Of a stretch of 64,000 bases of DNA, positions 1 through 11,150 are shown one piece after another. Position 1 is the stretch's first letter, and the number at the start of each line of letters is the position of its first letter. The notes under the pieces were generated by a model, which saw nothing but the letters and a program-made list of their open reading frames with translations, ran no database searches and was not told the DNA's origin. A program made the position numbers and the translations under genes. The DNA is from Rhynchopus sp. YZ270_cl-10 (Eukaryota > Euglenozoa > Diplonemea > Diplonemida > Diplonemidae): the NCBI GenBank assembly GCA_964035575.1, contig OZ037835.1:682001-746000 (forward strand), written 5' to 3'.

Positions 1-198
1 AACACCACCCGTGGGGGACGCGCGGTCCAACTGTATTTCTGCAGTAACCTGGATGAGTGTGTGGGTGTGCCATCAGAAGGTACGGAGGAGGAGGAGGATG
101 AGGAGGAGGAGGAAGAGGAAGGTCTGCCTGATATTGTGCCAGGAAAGGAGCCGAAATGTCGTGATGTCGATTTGCTGAAGGAGTGGGTCCAAGCTTGA
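1..198 (+). CDS. 3' end of an unidentified gene, acidic C-terminal tail (partial)
   Basis: Frame 1 is open from the window edge to TGA at 196-198, giving 65 codons. The product has a run of 12 acidic residues interrupted by nothing but Asp/Glu (about residues 29-40), then a short tail ending in KEWVQA. GAG/GAA codon alternation and absence of stops suggest real coding sequence rather than a simple repeat. No domain is recognisable and the N-terminus lies outside the window. The only long reading frame on the other strand here is a Leu-rich shadow of the Glu run. It is the only plus-strand host gene end seen and points toward the receptor array tail to tail. The alternative is an intergenic GAG repeat open by chance. 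Confidence 0.5.
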   Translation, partial: NTTRGGRAVQLYFCSNLDECVGVPSEGTEEEEDEEEEEEEGLPDIVPGKEPKCRDVDLLKEWVQA

Positions 199-263
199 TG
201 AGTGCAGTGTTGGGGGATTTCTTGTTCCGGGTCGTGAACGTAACCCTCGCTTCCATATTCTCA

Positions 264-303
264 ACCCTTGGTTTCCTATAGGAACCTATAGGAAACCAAG
301 GGT
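264..303. repeat. perfect 19-bp inverted repeat (hairpin)
   Basis: Arms 264-282 and 285-303 are exact reverse complements separated by AA; the arm begins ACCCTTGGTTTCC. It lies 66 bp after the stop of the left-edge gene. It could be a hairpin in the 3' UTR or the relic of a small foldback element; nothing shows function. Confidence 0.8.
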
Positions 304-552
304 ACCAATTTTTACCGTTGGTTTATTTTGCTCTCGGGGGGTATCCATCAAATTTCCAATTGGACTTTTTGCTCGTCGTTTTTTTTATTGAACCCAGAAA
401 CTTAACTCTGAGTTCATTTAAAAAAAAATTGGGGAGAAAGTCCCAGTAGAACCCAGATGAAATAAAAATAAGGACCCCAGGTTACCTTTTGGGGGGGGGT
501 GGTTTATGGACCGTGCCATATACAGGGTGGAGAAAATAAAAGAGAATGTAGA

Positions 553-680
553 TGGTGCTCCTGAAATAAAAAATACCAAGTACGCAACAAGTACGCAATA
601 GGGTATTCCTGCATTTTTTTTTTTTCTTTTGTGCACAAAGTGCGCAACAAGTACGCAAAGTGGGGTTTTCAGGAGCACCA
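553..680. mobile_element. 128-bp MITE, TGGTGC ends, 5-bp TSD
   Basis: Terminal inverted repeats TGGTGCTCCTGAAA / TTTCAGGAGCACCA bound a short non-coding core holding GTACGCAA repeats and an A-rich tract. The flanks are GTAGA (548-552) and GTAGG (681-685), a 5-bp duplication with one mismatch. The same spacer next to receptor copy 3 (about 33386-33396) runs straight through without it. The ends resemble the 25372-25858 element. Confidence 0.75.
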
Positions 681-750
681 GTAGGGTATGCTTTCTGTAG
701 CAACACACAGCACTGTGTAGTATTCTTCCGAATGAAAGAACACAGCAACC

Positions 751-3381
751 TCAGTGCAGGTGCACAACGTACGGTGCATAAGCCTTCTGCTCCACATAGC
801 CGGCAAGCTCTTCGTACTGTGTGCGTTGGTCCTGAGCGACGGTGTCCAGCAGAGAAGACGCCTTCTCAAAGTCCTGTTTGATGATGTGCTCGAAGACCTC
901 GTTCCACACTGCGTGCGGGTTGTTCACGGCAGACTCCAGCTGGTACATCCACTCCTCATCTGCGCTGCTGCACAGCCCACGTACGGTAAACACGGTCTGT
1001 GCCTTCTCGCTCAGCTTCTCGTACAGCATCGCACCAGCACAACGCAGTACCACCTGTCCCTCCGCCTCACGCGAAATGTTCTGGTCAACCACACCAGGAA
1101 AGTTACGCTCCTTGTTCCAACGCTCCATCACAACCACCCACGACATGGACTGCGAAAGAATCGACATCTTCTTCATCCCGTTGCAGCCCATGTTCCCGAC
1201 ACGTGCCTCGCCTGTCGTGCACCCGTACGAGATCTTGTGTGCATCCCCAAGTGCTGTTGCCACTTCGTGTGCAGCCTTCACACAGGCAGCACTGTGCGAC
1301 GGCTTCGGAACAAAGGCGTTGAAGGTGGCAAGCATCTTGTCCCCTGCGAACGTGTCGCACACACCTTTGTTGTGCTGCACTGATGACATGATGTGCTCCA
1401 TAATACCACCGTGTGCGGAGAGCACCTCTGCGTCCTTGTGCTTCTTGCAGAAGGCGTGCCACGACACGACGTTCATGTGTGCCAGCGACACCTTCTTCTT
1501 CTTCATCCCTTCCACACGCAGCAGTGCCTTCTGGTGCTGCAGCGTAACACCCGAATTGCGTGACACACGTGAACTCTGTGACCCATGGGAATCCCGGGAC
1601 TTGCCTGACTGCGACTTCATAGTCGAAGATTCCGTCTCTGACACGTACTCTTTCTCACTGTCGTTGACAAGCACACTCTGCGGCATGTAGTTCCGGTACT
1701 CCACCAGGTTCGCCACCATGGTAACAAAGCTGCGCTGCATCATCCCCACTTCACTCAGCTGCGACACTGCACGGCCCGTGTCCACAGCCTCCAGGTCCAT
1801 CACAGCCACACTTGCCATCTCACTCCCAAGCTTCAGCAGAGGGGACGTGATGTAGCGTGTGAACACAACAGCAATGGCCAGGAGTACCGTGATCGCAACA
1901 GCCGTGACAACCACCATCACAATAACCGCATCCTCCTTCTGTGCGTCTGCAGAGGACAGATCTGATGCCACCTTCGCACGGATTGCATTCGTCGACGCAT
2001 CAATTGTCTCCATCACAGACACCCTCGGCACAAGAAGGTTCGCAAAAAATGTAATCGTTTTGTGTTGAATTGTCGTTGCCACTGTCCAGAACTCCGTGCC
2101 GTTCGAGTCAGACCACTTCACGAACGACGTCTTTGTCATCTCCACAAGGTCTCTGTAGTTCTGTGGGTGTGTGAACACAAACCGCCCATGCTCTGCAATC
2201 ACTGAGGGGATGTGCGACGTGGCGTCTTCCGTTGAGTGGTTCGTTACGTTGAAGCTCATTGCCATATCAATTGGAACGCCATTGAAATTTGTTCGAGTTT
2301 CGAACGACAGATGCCTTCCTCTGTTGTACGCGACAAGCGTTCCCGTTGAGTCAGATACAGGGTCGTGCTCCACCAGGTACAGCGACGCGTCGGCTGGGAG
2401 CAGCTGTGACCTCACTGCCTCTGATATCCCTTCACCTGTCACCATCGCAGTAACGACACCCACACGCTTGCCCTGCTTGGGGTGCATCGTGTACATCTCT
2501 GGGTGGGTGAAGGTGTAGCTCAACTCCCAGTTCATGAAGTCGACTGTAATCTGCGAAGTTGAGTAGATCAGTGTCTCCGCAGGGAACATGGGTGGGTCAT
2601 CGGCACCCAGGTCCCACATCTGTTTGCCACGGGATATCTGGAGTGTCGTGCCCACTCCCTCACTTGAATCTAGGGTAAATACGCAGAAACCACGCCACTG
2701 TCCCTTGTTGTAGTCCGGCATCCAGTTGCACGGCATATCCGGGAACCTTCTGTCGCCTCTGTTCGTGGCTTCCCCGTAGGACACCCAGTCAGATATGCCC
2801 ACCGCCCCTGTCACATGGTCACGCATCTCGTACACCATGCGGACCTGGGTGCCGTTCGTCGGAGGGACACCACTGGCAGAGTTCACGTCCCTGAACCCCA
2901 TCCGCGAGCCCCACCCTGCAAACCCGTCCCCCCTCTTCCACGGAACAGGATGTGCTGGGGACCACGGGTACGTTTCGTACGAAATGAATTCCAATCCAGA
3001 CGTCGTCCCAGCACGATAAGCGGACATCAAAGCAGGGCGCATAACCGCATCCGCAAAGGCGGGGCTCGTGCTGACGTTTGGGTGGTGCGAGCTCGCAAGG
3101 TTGGCCATGGATAGCACCAGCTGCTCAGGCACCTTCAGGTACTCCTTCACTGCAGTGTCCACGTTTCCAAGGACGGAGCGCAGGTAGCGCGACGAGACCG
3201 TTTCGATGTCTGCCGTACCACTGTCGAGACACATCCCAAAGCCCTCGTCACCTGTGTCACGTGCCTTCTCCAGAAGGTCGTCCCATGTTGTCAGAGTGAA
3301 GCCACCGATGATCGCACCTGTCGACAGAATCAGCACCACACACAGCAGCACTGTCAGCGACTGGATGCTGCATGTCGCCAT
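751..3381 (-). CDS. receptor with cyclase-like domain, copy 1 (876 aa)
   Basis: Sensor receptor, probably plasma membrane. Residues 9-30 are a hydrophobic anchor or signal. Residues 31-483 form the extracellular sensor, with N-glycosylation sequons (NVST, NGTQ, NVTNHS, NGTE); size and two-TM topology fit a Cache-type sensor, but I cannot confirm the fold. TM2 is about 484-508, followed by a HAMP-like stretch (509-560) with the YMPQSVL motif. A Ser/Lys-rich linker (575-613) leads to a class III cyclase-like domain (631-760) and a helical tail. The FAGDKMLATF strand keeps the second metal Asp, but the first metal Asp is Asn (AHMNVVSW), the usual Lys before GD is Thr, and the Asn/Arg pair of the catalytic helix is Ser/Val (QSMSWVVVMER). 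Activity is therefore doubtful. The start is the ATG at 3381, shared by all copies, in good context (GAACAATGG). No introns. Linker is nearly identical to copy 3. Confidence 0.88.
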   Translation of the reverse strand: MATCSIQSLTVLLCVVLILSTGAIIGGFTLTTWDDLLEKARDTGDEGFGMCLDSGTADIETVSSRYLRSVLGNVDTAVKEYLKVPEQLVLSMANLASSHHPNVSTSPAFADAVMRPALMSAYRAGTTSGLEFISYETYPWSPAHPVPWKRGDGFAGWGSRMGFRDVNSASGVPPTNGTQVRMVYEMRDHVTGAVGISDWVSYGEATNRGDRRFPDMPCNWMPDYNKGQWRGFCVFTLDSSEGVGTTLQISRGKQMWDLGADDPPMFPAETLIYSTSQITVDFMNWELSYTFTHPEMYTMHPKQGKRVGVVTAMVTGEGISEAVRSQLLPADASLYLVEHDPVSDSTGTLVAYNRGRHLSFETRTNFNGVPIDMAMSFNVTNHSTEDATSHIPSVIAEHGRFVFTHPQNYRDLVEMTKTSFVKWSDSNGTEFWTVATTIQHKTITFFANLLVPRVSVMETIDASTNAIRAKVASDLSSADAQKEDAVIVMVVVTAVAITVLLAIAVVFTRYITSPLLKLGSEMASVAVMDLEAVDTGRAVSQLSEVGMMQRSFVTMVANLVEYRNYMPQSVLVNDSEKEYVSETESSTMKSQSGKSRDSHGSQSSRVSRNSGVTLQHQKALLRVEGMKKKKVSLAHMNVVSWHAFCKKHKDAEVLSAHGGIMEHIMSSVQHNKGVCDTFAGDKMLATFNAFVPKPSHSAACVKAAHEVATALGDAHKISYGCTTGEARVGNMGCNGMKKMSILSQSMSWVVVMERWNKERNFPGVVDQNISREAEGQVVLRCAGAMLYEKLSEKAQTVFTVRGLCSSADEEWMYQLESAVNNPHAVWNEVFEHIIKQDFEKASSLLDTVAQDQRTQYEELAGYVEQKAYAPYVVHLH

Positions 3382-3735
3382 TGTTCAGAGGTGTACAGAA
3401 AGGGAAGACTGTGCTGGGGATGTGTGTGTGGTGTGGTGTGTGGGTTCTCTTTGTGATGACTTATGAGGAAAACGTTCTTTTTTGTATTGCAGCGAATATA
3501 GCCGCTGAGGTATTGTGGTGATGAGGGGACTGGGGAAGCACAGCACAAATGATCCTGATGGCGGTAACAACCAACGTGGACAAAAGATTGGGAGGTTGGG
3601 AGCAAAATACAAGAGTACGCACTGAGTGACGGGGTGCTGTGGAAAAAAGGTGACGAGCTAAACCAGCCAATGAAGGGGTCCCGAGATAATTACTGATCTA
3701 AGAAAACATCTGGTGGTGTGGCTGAGTCCTTGTAT
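3382..3735 (-). promoter_or_regulatory. 5' flank conserved among receptor copies (copy 1)
   Basis: Directly upstream of the copy 1 ATG. The stretch 3455-3585 recurs with few changes at about 36160-36290, 46450-46575 and 54243-54390, each time upstream of a receptor gene. A further block, 3595-3725, recurs at 24393-24530 upstream of copy 2. Position and conservation suggest 5' UTR and promoter. Recent duplication alone could also explain the conservation. Confidence 0.5.
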
Positions 3736-3829
3736 TTCCCAACTCAACAACAATGATAAAACGTGAAGACAATAAATAAAAGCAAATCAGAATAAATTTG
3801 AGCGCCACACTCAGTCACACAGATTTTTT

Positions 3830-5966
3830 GGGATTTTATTTCAAGCCCGACTAGGTCTGTTTTGACATGAAATAACTCGTTTTTTCTACCCAAAATTGCC
3901 CAGAAATGTCAAAAACAAAAAACCCCTTGTGAAGGATTTTGACCTGACGTACAGAAATGAGGTGAGTGCACAACACGAGGGGAGGGGGGAATAAACAGAA
4001 AAAGCCTCAGATGTGACTACTCCATTCGTTTTCTCTTGTTTAAAAAAAGGACAAAAAAAAATCAATGTTCAAAATGTTGAGATTGACAAAGCCCATGGGC
4101 GAACCCTGGTCTGTCACCAGCTAACATACCAACAGAGAGAGAGAGCACTGGGAGGAAAAAGGGATGTATACCGGTACAAGTATGCCTGGTGGTTGTATTG
4201 TGATAATTGCCCATTATAATACATGGTTAACCCAGGTTTGCGGGTTTGCGGGTTTTTCCCGAACCCTGGTTCAGAACTCCTATATCGGGCCTTGCAAAAA
4301 GAGTTCCTAAAAAATATGAGGTCTTTGTTTGTGTGCTAAAACCGGGTGTGAAAGAGTAGAAAAATGCTCGAGAGACTCATTGCTCTTTGCTTGTTGCTCA
4401 AAAGACTAAACGGGAAGAGGGGGAAAGAAAGGTTGTTCGTTGTTCGCTTTCACGTGTTTGTTTTCTGTTTTGTCCAATTATTTAGTACTGAAAACTAAAA
4501 GATGTTGTTATGTGGAACAGAAATATAAAGGACAAACTTTCGCACGAAAAAAAGTTGACATGAAATACACCCTCTCGTGACAGGTGTACCAAAAAGGTTT
4601 CTTGTGTCTCTTTGTCTTTAAGTTTCGTTGCATTGAAGCCATCCAGCCAATCCACACATTGGCTTTTCAAAGTTACCGAACAATAAAGTTATTTGGACCC
4701 CCCCCCCCTTTAAGATAAACCTAAAGCCTCTTGTGCTTTGTCATCATGTTTTATTTCCCAACCCAACAACAACAATATAGCGTGAAGACAATAAATAAAA
4801 TCAAAGCGGAATAAATTTTTAGGTTTTGTGAGGCACTCAACGAGTGTGCCGGCTCTGTGGCGTCACGGAGCCACCAACACTCCCCAGTCATTTTTCCTGC
4901 GCTTCCAGGAAAACTCGCAGTATGCGACCAGGCAAACGAAAAAATTTAATTCACAGCAAACAGGTGTGAGGGAGAAGAAAAGAAAGTGAACAAAAACGAA
5001 AAAACAATGTTTTTCTGAAATGTGATGTTGTTGGGGTAGGGAGAATAAAACAGTTCCAAGAAAAGCTCCTGCGTCGGTTTTCTTTTGGTTAAAAAAAAAC
5101 TTGAGCGGATTCAGAAAAAACCAAGTCAAATGTTTTCAGATTTCGAGAGCAAAAAAACCCTCTGAATATTTCAGGATATCCGGAATTGTGTTTTCGGGGG
5201 GGGGAGGGGACCATTTGCTTCTGTCGCGCTACAAAATTTTCAACAATAAAACCATAAAATAATCAATACAAATGTCTCAAAAAGGGGGGAAAACGCACGG
5301 AGAGCGACAAGTTATTTTGGTGGGAAAGCGGTTCTCATAAGTACAAAAAAGCACAAGTACAAAAGAAGGTGCGCCACGCACTCACGCAGCCAAAAATACA
5401 CATGGTGAGTCGAAGGGAGGCAAAAAAGCTTTACCAAAAACTGCAAAAAAAGCTACTTCCCAACCAATGTGACGAAGAACCACTATCCTACCAATTAATA
5501 TTATTGGTAAACTGAGCTCACACCTCGCAGTGCTTACACGGCGACCAAATAGGTGATGACATGATACATAACATGTTAAAATGACGCGATACTGCATGGT
5601 GTTGTTATCCTGTCATTTGCACATGGTATGCAACACATCATCATGTGTACTTGGTCGGCCGTTAGTCATCATAACAAAATAAAAGGGGAAAATCACCCGA
5701 CACACTAGACACCACAGTGACGGGGTGGCAAGACTAAACTGTGGTAGCAAGAACGTTTCTTTCTTGTGCAACAAACAAAATATGACAACACTGTGTGCCG
5801 TCAGAGCAAGGTGCAAACAATACATTACGTGTGGAAGCGTTTCGGCGACACTAATACGGTGGGTCACTAATAAGAACACAAAGAGACATGCTTATCTTTT
5901 TACCTCAACAAGTAGAGCGGGTTTGCCAAGTGCTCTTCATTGGTGTCCACTGGAATAGGTATCCGA
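3830..5966. repeat. segmental duplication A, a receptor spacer
   Basis: Non-coding. Collinear with 30619-33357: both contain the block around TTTTGACATGAAATAACTC, then a TTGTATTGTGATAATTGCC stretch, a GGATATCCGGAATTGTG stretch, and the final CACCCGACACACTAGACACC module. In copy B this sequence leads directly into the 3' flank of receptor copy 3. In copy A it is cut at 5966 by a TIR element and no receptor follows. Copy A has about 420 bp (4735-5165) that B lacks. No convincing gene inside; the open frames are short and AT-biased. Confidence 0.75.
5690..5955. repeat. recurrent spacer module D, copy at 5.7 kb
   Basis: About 260 bp beginning near CACCCGACACACTAGACACC, nearly identical to 33066-33340 and more distantly related to 39170-39665, 40640-40775, 46885-47155, 50250-50400 and 54500-54745. 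It marks the spacer between receptor genes. No reading frame is shared by all copies, so it is not an obvious gene. Confidence 0.7.
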
Positions 5967-6289
5967 TACACGGCGGGGTCCACACACCCGAGGGTCCGTA
6001 AATTTTACGGACCCTCTTTACGGACCCTCAAGTGCGGACCCGGGTCCGTAATTACGTACCCTAGGGTCCGTAATTACGGACCCTAGGGTACGTAATTACG
6101 TGGTCTAAGGTGGGAAATCACTGTTTGGATGTGTGACTGCTGGTCGAAAAGCCCTGGGAGCAAACCGAGTGGTACACAGGTACCACATGATAGACCATGA
6201 TCATGTGGGCCTATCCCAAGTTACATACCGAAAAAAGTCGTGAGCTCGGTTAGTTGTCAAAGACGTCTTCCACCATGCACTGAGGAGAT

Positions 6290-7560
6290 AATGATCCAAC
6301 AATTTACAAGAAAGATTACTTAACCTACTGCTGGAAATTGCCAGGTCGTAGTAACACACAAAGTGTGCCTCCGTTCGGGAAGACCGGATATTCTAGAGAC
6401 CAAAAAGGCCTCAAGAATATCTTCCGGTAGTCAAGGTATAACCGAATGAACGGCCCAAGACCCCCGTGGAGAAGTTAAATGTTGTAATGCTATCAAGTAC
6501 AAACTGCGACCACTGTCGAGAAACTGCGAACACTGTCTTACCCTCCTCAATACATGGTGGAATATTTCTTTGACAACAAACCGAGCTCAAGAGTTTTTAA
6601 ACTTCCCTGAGGGAATGCGAGACGCAAAATTTACCACCAGACCCTGTCTTCGTGCACCTTCGGTGCAACGCTGCAGACAGGCCAAACTGCGTTGGACTCA
6701 GAGGAATGCCTGCTGTGCAGTGTATCAATGAGAACCAAGTCCCAGCAACAAGGGGCGCCTTTTGGCGGGCGTTGTTGAGGGTGTTTGGGGTGCAAAGTTT
6801 TCCACAATTTTGATGCGCGGGTACAGAAGTGTTGTCTTGTTCTTTCATCTTTAGGAATGTAAATGTCAATCGCGTTTAACGACCACTAGGGCTTGTTCAG
6901 TGAACCCACGAGGGGTCGAAGGGGGTTGGTTATCCCATAGCTATCAAAGGTTGTGTCGACCAGGCTAATCCACTATGTTACGCTGTACGTTGTTAAATCC
7001 GAAGAAATAACACTTTAGCAGCCGCAGGAAGTTTGTTAAAAAGAGTGCCTCACGCTACACAAACCACCACCCGCGATTGACTTAGATGTTATAACAAAGA
7101 GAATTCAGAACAAAACAACACCCTGCCCCATACACACTAAATTGTCATGCTTCAAGAGCATGCCTGGGCCAAAATTACTGTTGACCAAAAAGGCAACAAG
7201 ACCACCCACAAGGAGTGTGAATTGTGCACTGGTTTTCTGGGGGAACGCAATATTTTCTTGTGTCTAGTCCTCCGCAAGCAGAGGACAGACTTTCCGGAAG
7301 GTTTCCAAAGTCGAATTTCTTGCACTAGCTATGCTCCCTTGGTCAATGGCTATAGCAGTGACTGACTAAGTGTACCCACCCCCCTCCACCCAGATCTTCG
7401 TCCGCAAACTCAGAATAGATTGATGCGGGTAGATTTTGAGTTGTTGAATGTCGGACCGCGGTGAAGCTTCTCATCGCAATCGCGGGTGCAGTTCAGACTT
7501 CACGATCCTGTGATAAGTGTAAATGTGGGGTGTGATTAAGTTATGGTATACAAACGTAGT
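6290..7560. repeat. 1.27-kb module, inverted copy at 11150-12415
   Basis: Recurs as reverse complement in element II. One part (6640-6815) is also found at 37990-38160 inside the 36.5-39.1 kb element, and another (6290-6550) is repeated at 8655-8930. Open frames exist but none is long, and different copies read in different frames, so no gene is called. Confidence 0.7.
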
Positions 7561-7570
7561 AGTCGGGAAA

Positions 7571-8085
7571 GGTGAGGTTAATAAAAAAGGCTATTTATTG
7601 CCGTGAAATAAGATAGATTTTTTCCACGCTACAGGTCGAGAGAGTGACCTGCTGCACAAATGGTTCGAGTGAAGCGAGGTGAATTATGTGAAGCGGTAAC
7701 GAGCGCCTGTGGAACCAAATAGAAACGTAACACTCATCACACGATAAAACCCATGGGAGAGGTTGTGGTGAAACGCACACACCTCGACCTGAGGAGTGGC
7801 TCTGCAGCGCGGTTCGTCCCCAGAACCGCAAGTGTGTTCAAAATGCTTTGTTTCTATTTCCTCCTTCATGTCATGAGGTGACACAAAATGATTGGTGCGT
7901 AAAAAAATAGCTATTTAATAGTGTGAACATTACGCGTTTATTTCGAGTTGAAAACACGAACAAGTTGAAATATGCGGCATTTTTTTGTTCAATCTTCACT
8001 AGTAACTGAAAGTTAAACATAATTACATACCTTGTCTTCCCCGTAACCTGCGCCTTCGCTGCTTTTAAGGTGCTTTCTCTGGGTG
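7571..8085. other. spacer inside element I, no gene seen
   Basis: Contains an inverted-repeat segment (about 7625-7715, ACAGGTCGAGAGAG... with GAAGCGAGGTGAATTATG) related to 40425-40550 and 47640-47690, and two A-rich GCTATTTA stretches. No coding signal. Confidence 0.4.
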
Positions 8086-8336
8086 CCCAGTACCCAGTAC
8101 CCAGTACCCAGTACCCAGTACCCAGTACCCAGTACCCAGTACCCAGTACCCAGTACCCAGTACCCAGTACCCAGTACCCAGTACCCAGTACCCAGTACCC
8201 AGTACCCAGTACCCAGTACCCAGTACCCAGTACCCAGTACCCAGTACCCAGTACCCAGTACCCAGTACCCAGTACCCAGTACCCAGTACCCAGTACCCAG
8301 TACCCAGTACCCAGTACCCAGTACCCAGTACCCAGT
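8086..8336. repeat. 7-bp satellite (GTACCCA)n, about 36 copies
   Basis: Essentially perfect tandem array. Because 7 is not a multiple of 3 and no phase holds a stop, it creates long artificial frames on both strands. It lies in the interior of TIR element I. The same unit, reversed, recurs at 38604-38740. Confidence 0.97.
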
Positions 8337-8654
8337 GTCTTCGAGAACCTAAAAATGCGTTTTGTTGAAATTTTCTGGCTTTTTCTGAACTTTTCCCAGC
8401 TACTTTTCTGGTCGTAGCCGACTTTTCTGATCGAGTAGCTATTTTCACTTTTCTGGTGTATGAGTAGGTTTTCTGGGTGGGAGACTGGATTCTGGGTACA
8501 GTGGTGTGTCTGGGCACCCAGGCACCTGGGTACTGGTGTATTTTCGGCCCAGGTACCCCGGTACACGGTACACTGTGTACAAGGAAAAAAGTCGTGAAAA
8601 AGCAACCACAGCTCCACATGACAAACACAAAAGTGTCCAGTCACGTGGGGCATT

Positions 8655-8960
8655 CATGCACTGAGGAGATAATGATCCAACAATTTACAAGAAAGATTAC
8701 TTAACCTACTGCTGGAAATTGCCAGGTCGTAGTAACACACAAAGTGCGCCTCCGTTCGGGAATACCGGATATTCTAGAGACCAAAAAGGCCTCAAGAATA
8801 TCTTCCGCTGGTCAAGGTATAACCGAGTGAACGGCCCAAGACCCCCGTGGAGAAGTTAAATGTTGTAATGCTATCAAGTACAAACTGCGACCACTGTCTT
8901 GCCCTCCTCAATGCATGGTGGAAGATGTCTTTCACAACAAATATCCTGTACACAGGTACA
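8655..8960. repeat. repeat module shared with 6290-6550 and 12125-12415
   Basis: Direct copy of 6290-6550 and inverted copy of the element II module; it starts near GAGGAGATAATGATCC. The flanking 8540-8655 also matches 12415-12510 inverted, so elements I and II share a larger core including the sequence beside their satellites. Confidence 0.7.
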
Positions 8961-9539
8961 CAGGTAAAACCCGTTAAAATTGTGTGTGAAAGTTAAAAAT
9001 AGCTATATTTGCATTTTTCGCCCAGCATTGAGGACACATAGGCCCACCAAGGGCAATTTTGTGATGTCAAAAAAAATTTTTTTTCGGCCCAAAAATTGAC
9101 TTGTTTTCGGTAAAACCCACTAAAAATTGTGGTACTCTAAACTGCGTTTTAGACCCCCACAGATGCTCAAAAGTGCCAAATTTTGCTTTTAATGGCCTCA
9201 AATCGTCGAAATTAGCCCTAAACGGGGGCAAAAAAAAATTTTCGAGAGTCCCTTTCCCTGGGAGGCTCCGTAATTACGTACCCTAGGGTACGTAATGACA
9301 CTCCGTAAAGAGGGAGTGTCCTAACATGCCGTTTTACGGACCCTCGGGGTGTGCGGACCCCGCCGTGTAAGTGCATTTGACCCCCCCTACACGACGTTGA
9401 AGTAAATGACTTTACTTGTGGTTTTACATGTAATTTTACTTGTGAAAATAGTTTACTTGTGGCACAAGTAATTACTTGTGATCACAAGTAACTTTTACTT
9501 GTGCACAAGTAACTTTTTACTTGTGCACAAGTAAAAATC

Positions 9540-11150
9540 ACCTGTCAAAACCTTCTAAGGTGCGCCTCTGTACTAACTGAACTCTCGAAAATTTTTTTGG
9601 TCATACCCTAAAAGTGCCCAATTTTGCAATTCCAGCCAGAATTGAGCAGTTTTGAGCCTTTCTAGGGGTCTAAAACGCGTTTTTGAGGTTTTTTCACCCC
9701 CAAAAAACACCCATAGGCATTTTAACGTCAAAAACACAAAATCGCGAAGGGCTACGAAGAAGCAGGCAGCAAATATCTATGAGGGTGCTCAGAAGAACGC
9801 CTCATAAGAAACCTACGACATTGCTCGGAAAGGATTTCTGAAATTTTCGAAGATCAAATCCTGTGAAGAAGATTACACCGTCTTCTTCGATCACTAGCAC
9901 AAGGAACGCTTCATTTCCAATTGTACGGCAAAACAAAATTACAAACTGGGAAAATTAAACTTTTTCTCCTTGAGAAGGCTCGAAAGAAGGCTCAAAAGGC
10001 TCAATTTTCCTGGTGGTGTTCGGGGTATTGGAGAACACAAATTTTCATTTCAATTCACAACTCTTTCACAACAATAGATGTCATAGACTGTGTTGTGAAG
10101 AGTTGTGACGAGTCATGTGAACACCTACCATCCCACACATGATGATAATGTTACTAGGGTTTTTGGTGATACGACATGCGAGATTAGATGTTATTTTATA
10201 ACATGTCACATAGATTTGACAGGTCTCGTGGGTGGGTCTTCGGAAATGCAACAAAACGACCTCTTGGGCGGAAAAGGATATTTACGCACTTTTTGAGACG
10301 GGGTTTCTTTACTAGAACCAGAGGAATCTCATAGTTCAGAGTACGGGTACTTTAGAGTGTTTTCACACACACATGTGACCCCACCGTGGAGAGCAATCAG
10401 CTCGCGCAATCAAAAGAAAGCAGAGAAAAGGGAAAGGAAAAAGGTTGGGTACCGTGCGCCTGCGGCGCTACCTGTTCCCAGTCAAAAACACCACAATTTC
10501 ATCTGAATTTGGGTTTTCAGACTGAAAATGCCCCTTGTCTTGGAGTATGGGTTCATATTATGTGAAAATTTAAGTCACTAAAATTTGTCCACTTTTCCGA
10601 ATATGCCCCACCACAGACCCGCAAACCCGCAAACCAGCTCGGAAATGCCACAAAACACTGCTTTTTCACCCCCAGACGTAACCCTATTTGAGGTGCGTTT
10701 TTTTGGGCCCGAAGCACGATTTTTCAGATTTTTTCCAAAAGTTAGCGCGAAGCGAGCGGAAATTTTTTTGGGGTGTACTTCCGCGAGCACAGCGAGCAGA
10801 AAAAAATTAAGGTGCTGTCATGCCAGTCATCTGGGGGTCGGGCGAGGGGGCCCCAACAGTCCGATACCCCGGAACTGGAGTATAATGAACCGGTCATTTC
10901 GGAACGGGAACCAGGGAACGGTTCCCCGGTTCCCCTAAGAGCAGTCCACGTTGATCCAGAACCAGCTTCTATCCCTCAGAGGAGCTGGCACAAATGGTGA
11001 ATGTGCAGACAAGGTATGGTTTTATCTCCCCCAGAAAATACAATTTTCACATATGGGGGGTTTTACACTACTTTTTGCGTCCCTGTCTTTCTACATCCTC
11101 AAATTCGATAACCATTTTTCTTGAAGTCATGAATTAACTTGTATTTTCCA
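9540..11150. other. interior of element II, no gene seen
   Basis: AT-rich non-coding sequence with short homopolymers. It contains a GCGCGAAGCGAGCGG motif (about 10745) also met at 18730-18810, 37830-37890 and 40470-40540. Frames of 60-117 codons occur here but lack domain-like composition. Confidence 0.4.

Larger units (their letters stand above)
5967..9369. mobile_element. 3.4-kb TIR element I, non-autonomous, mosaic
   Basis: Bounded by inverted repeats of about 38 bp starting TACACGGCGGGGTCC (left 5967, right end 9369). Subterminal zones are dense in GGGTCCGTAA and its complement (5990-6090, 9265-9345). No transposase is visible. Inside are modules shared with element II in opposite orientation (6290-7560 against 11150-12415), a second copy of the 6290-6550 module at 8655-8930, and a 7-bp satellite (8086-8336). 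It interrupts duplication A at ATCCGAT. I found no matching target duplication. Confidence 0.6.

Noticed and set aside
842-1690. Long plus-strand ORFs (200-280 codons) antisense to each receptor gene, for example 842-1690 and the equivalents in all copies
   Set aside because: They recur because the receptor sequence recurs, are Ser/Cys/His-rich with no domain, and vary wherever the receptor protein is conserved at synonymous sites. They are shadows of the coding strand.
8065-8653. ORFs through the 7-bp satellite (VLGTGYW repeats)
   Set aside because: Repeat artefact as above; frames end just outside the array.
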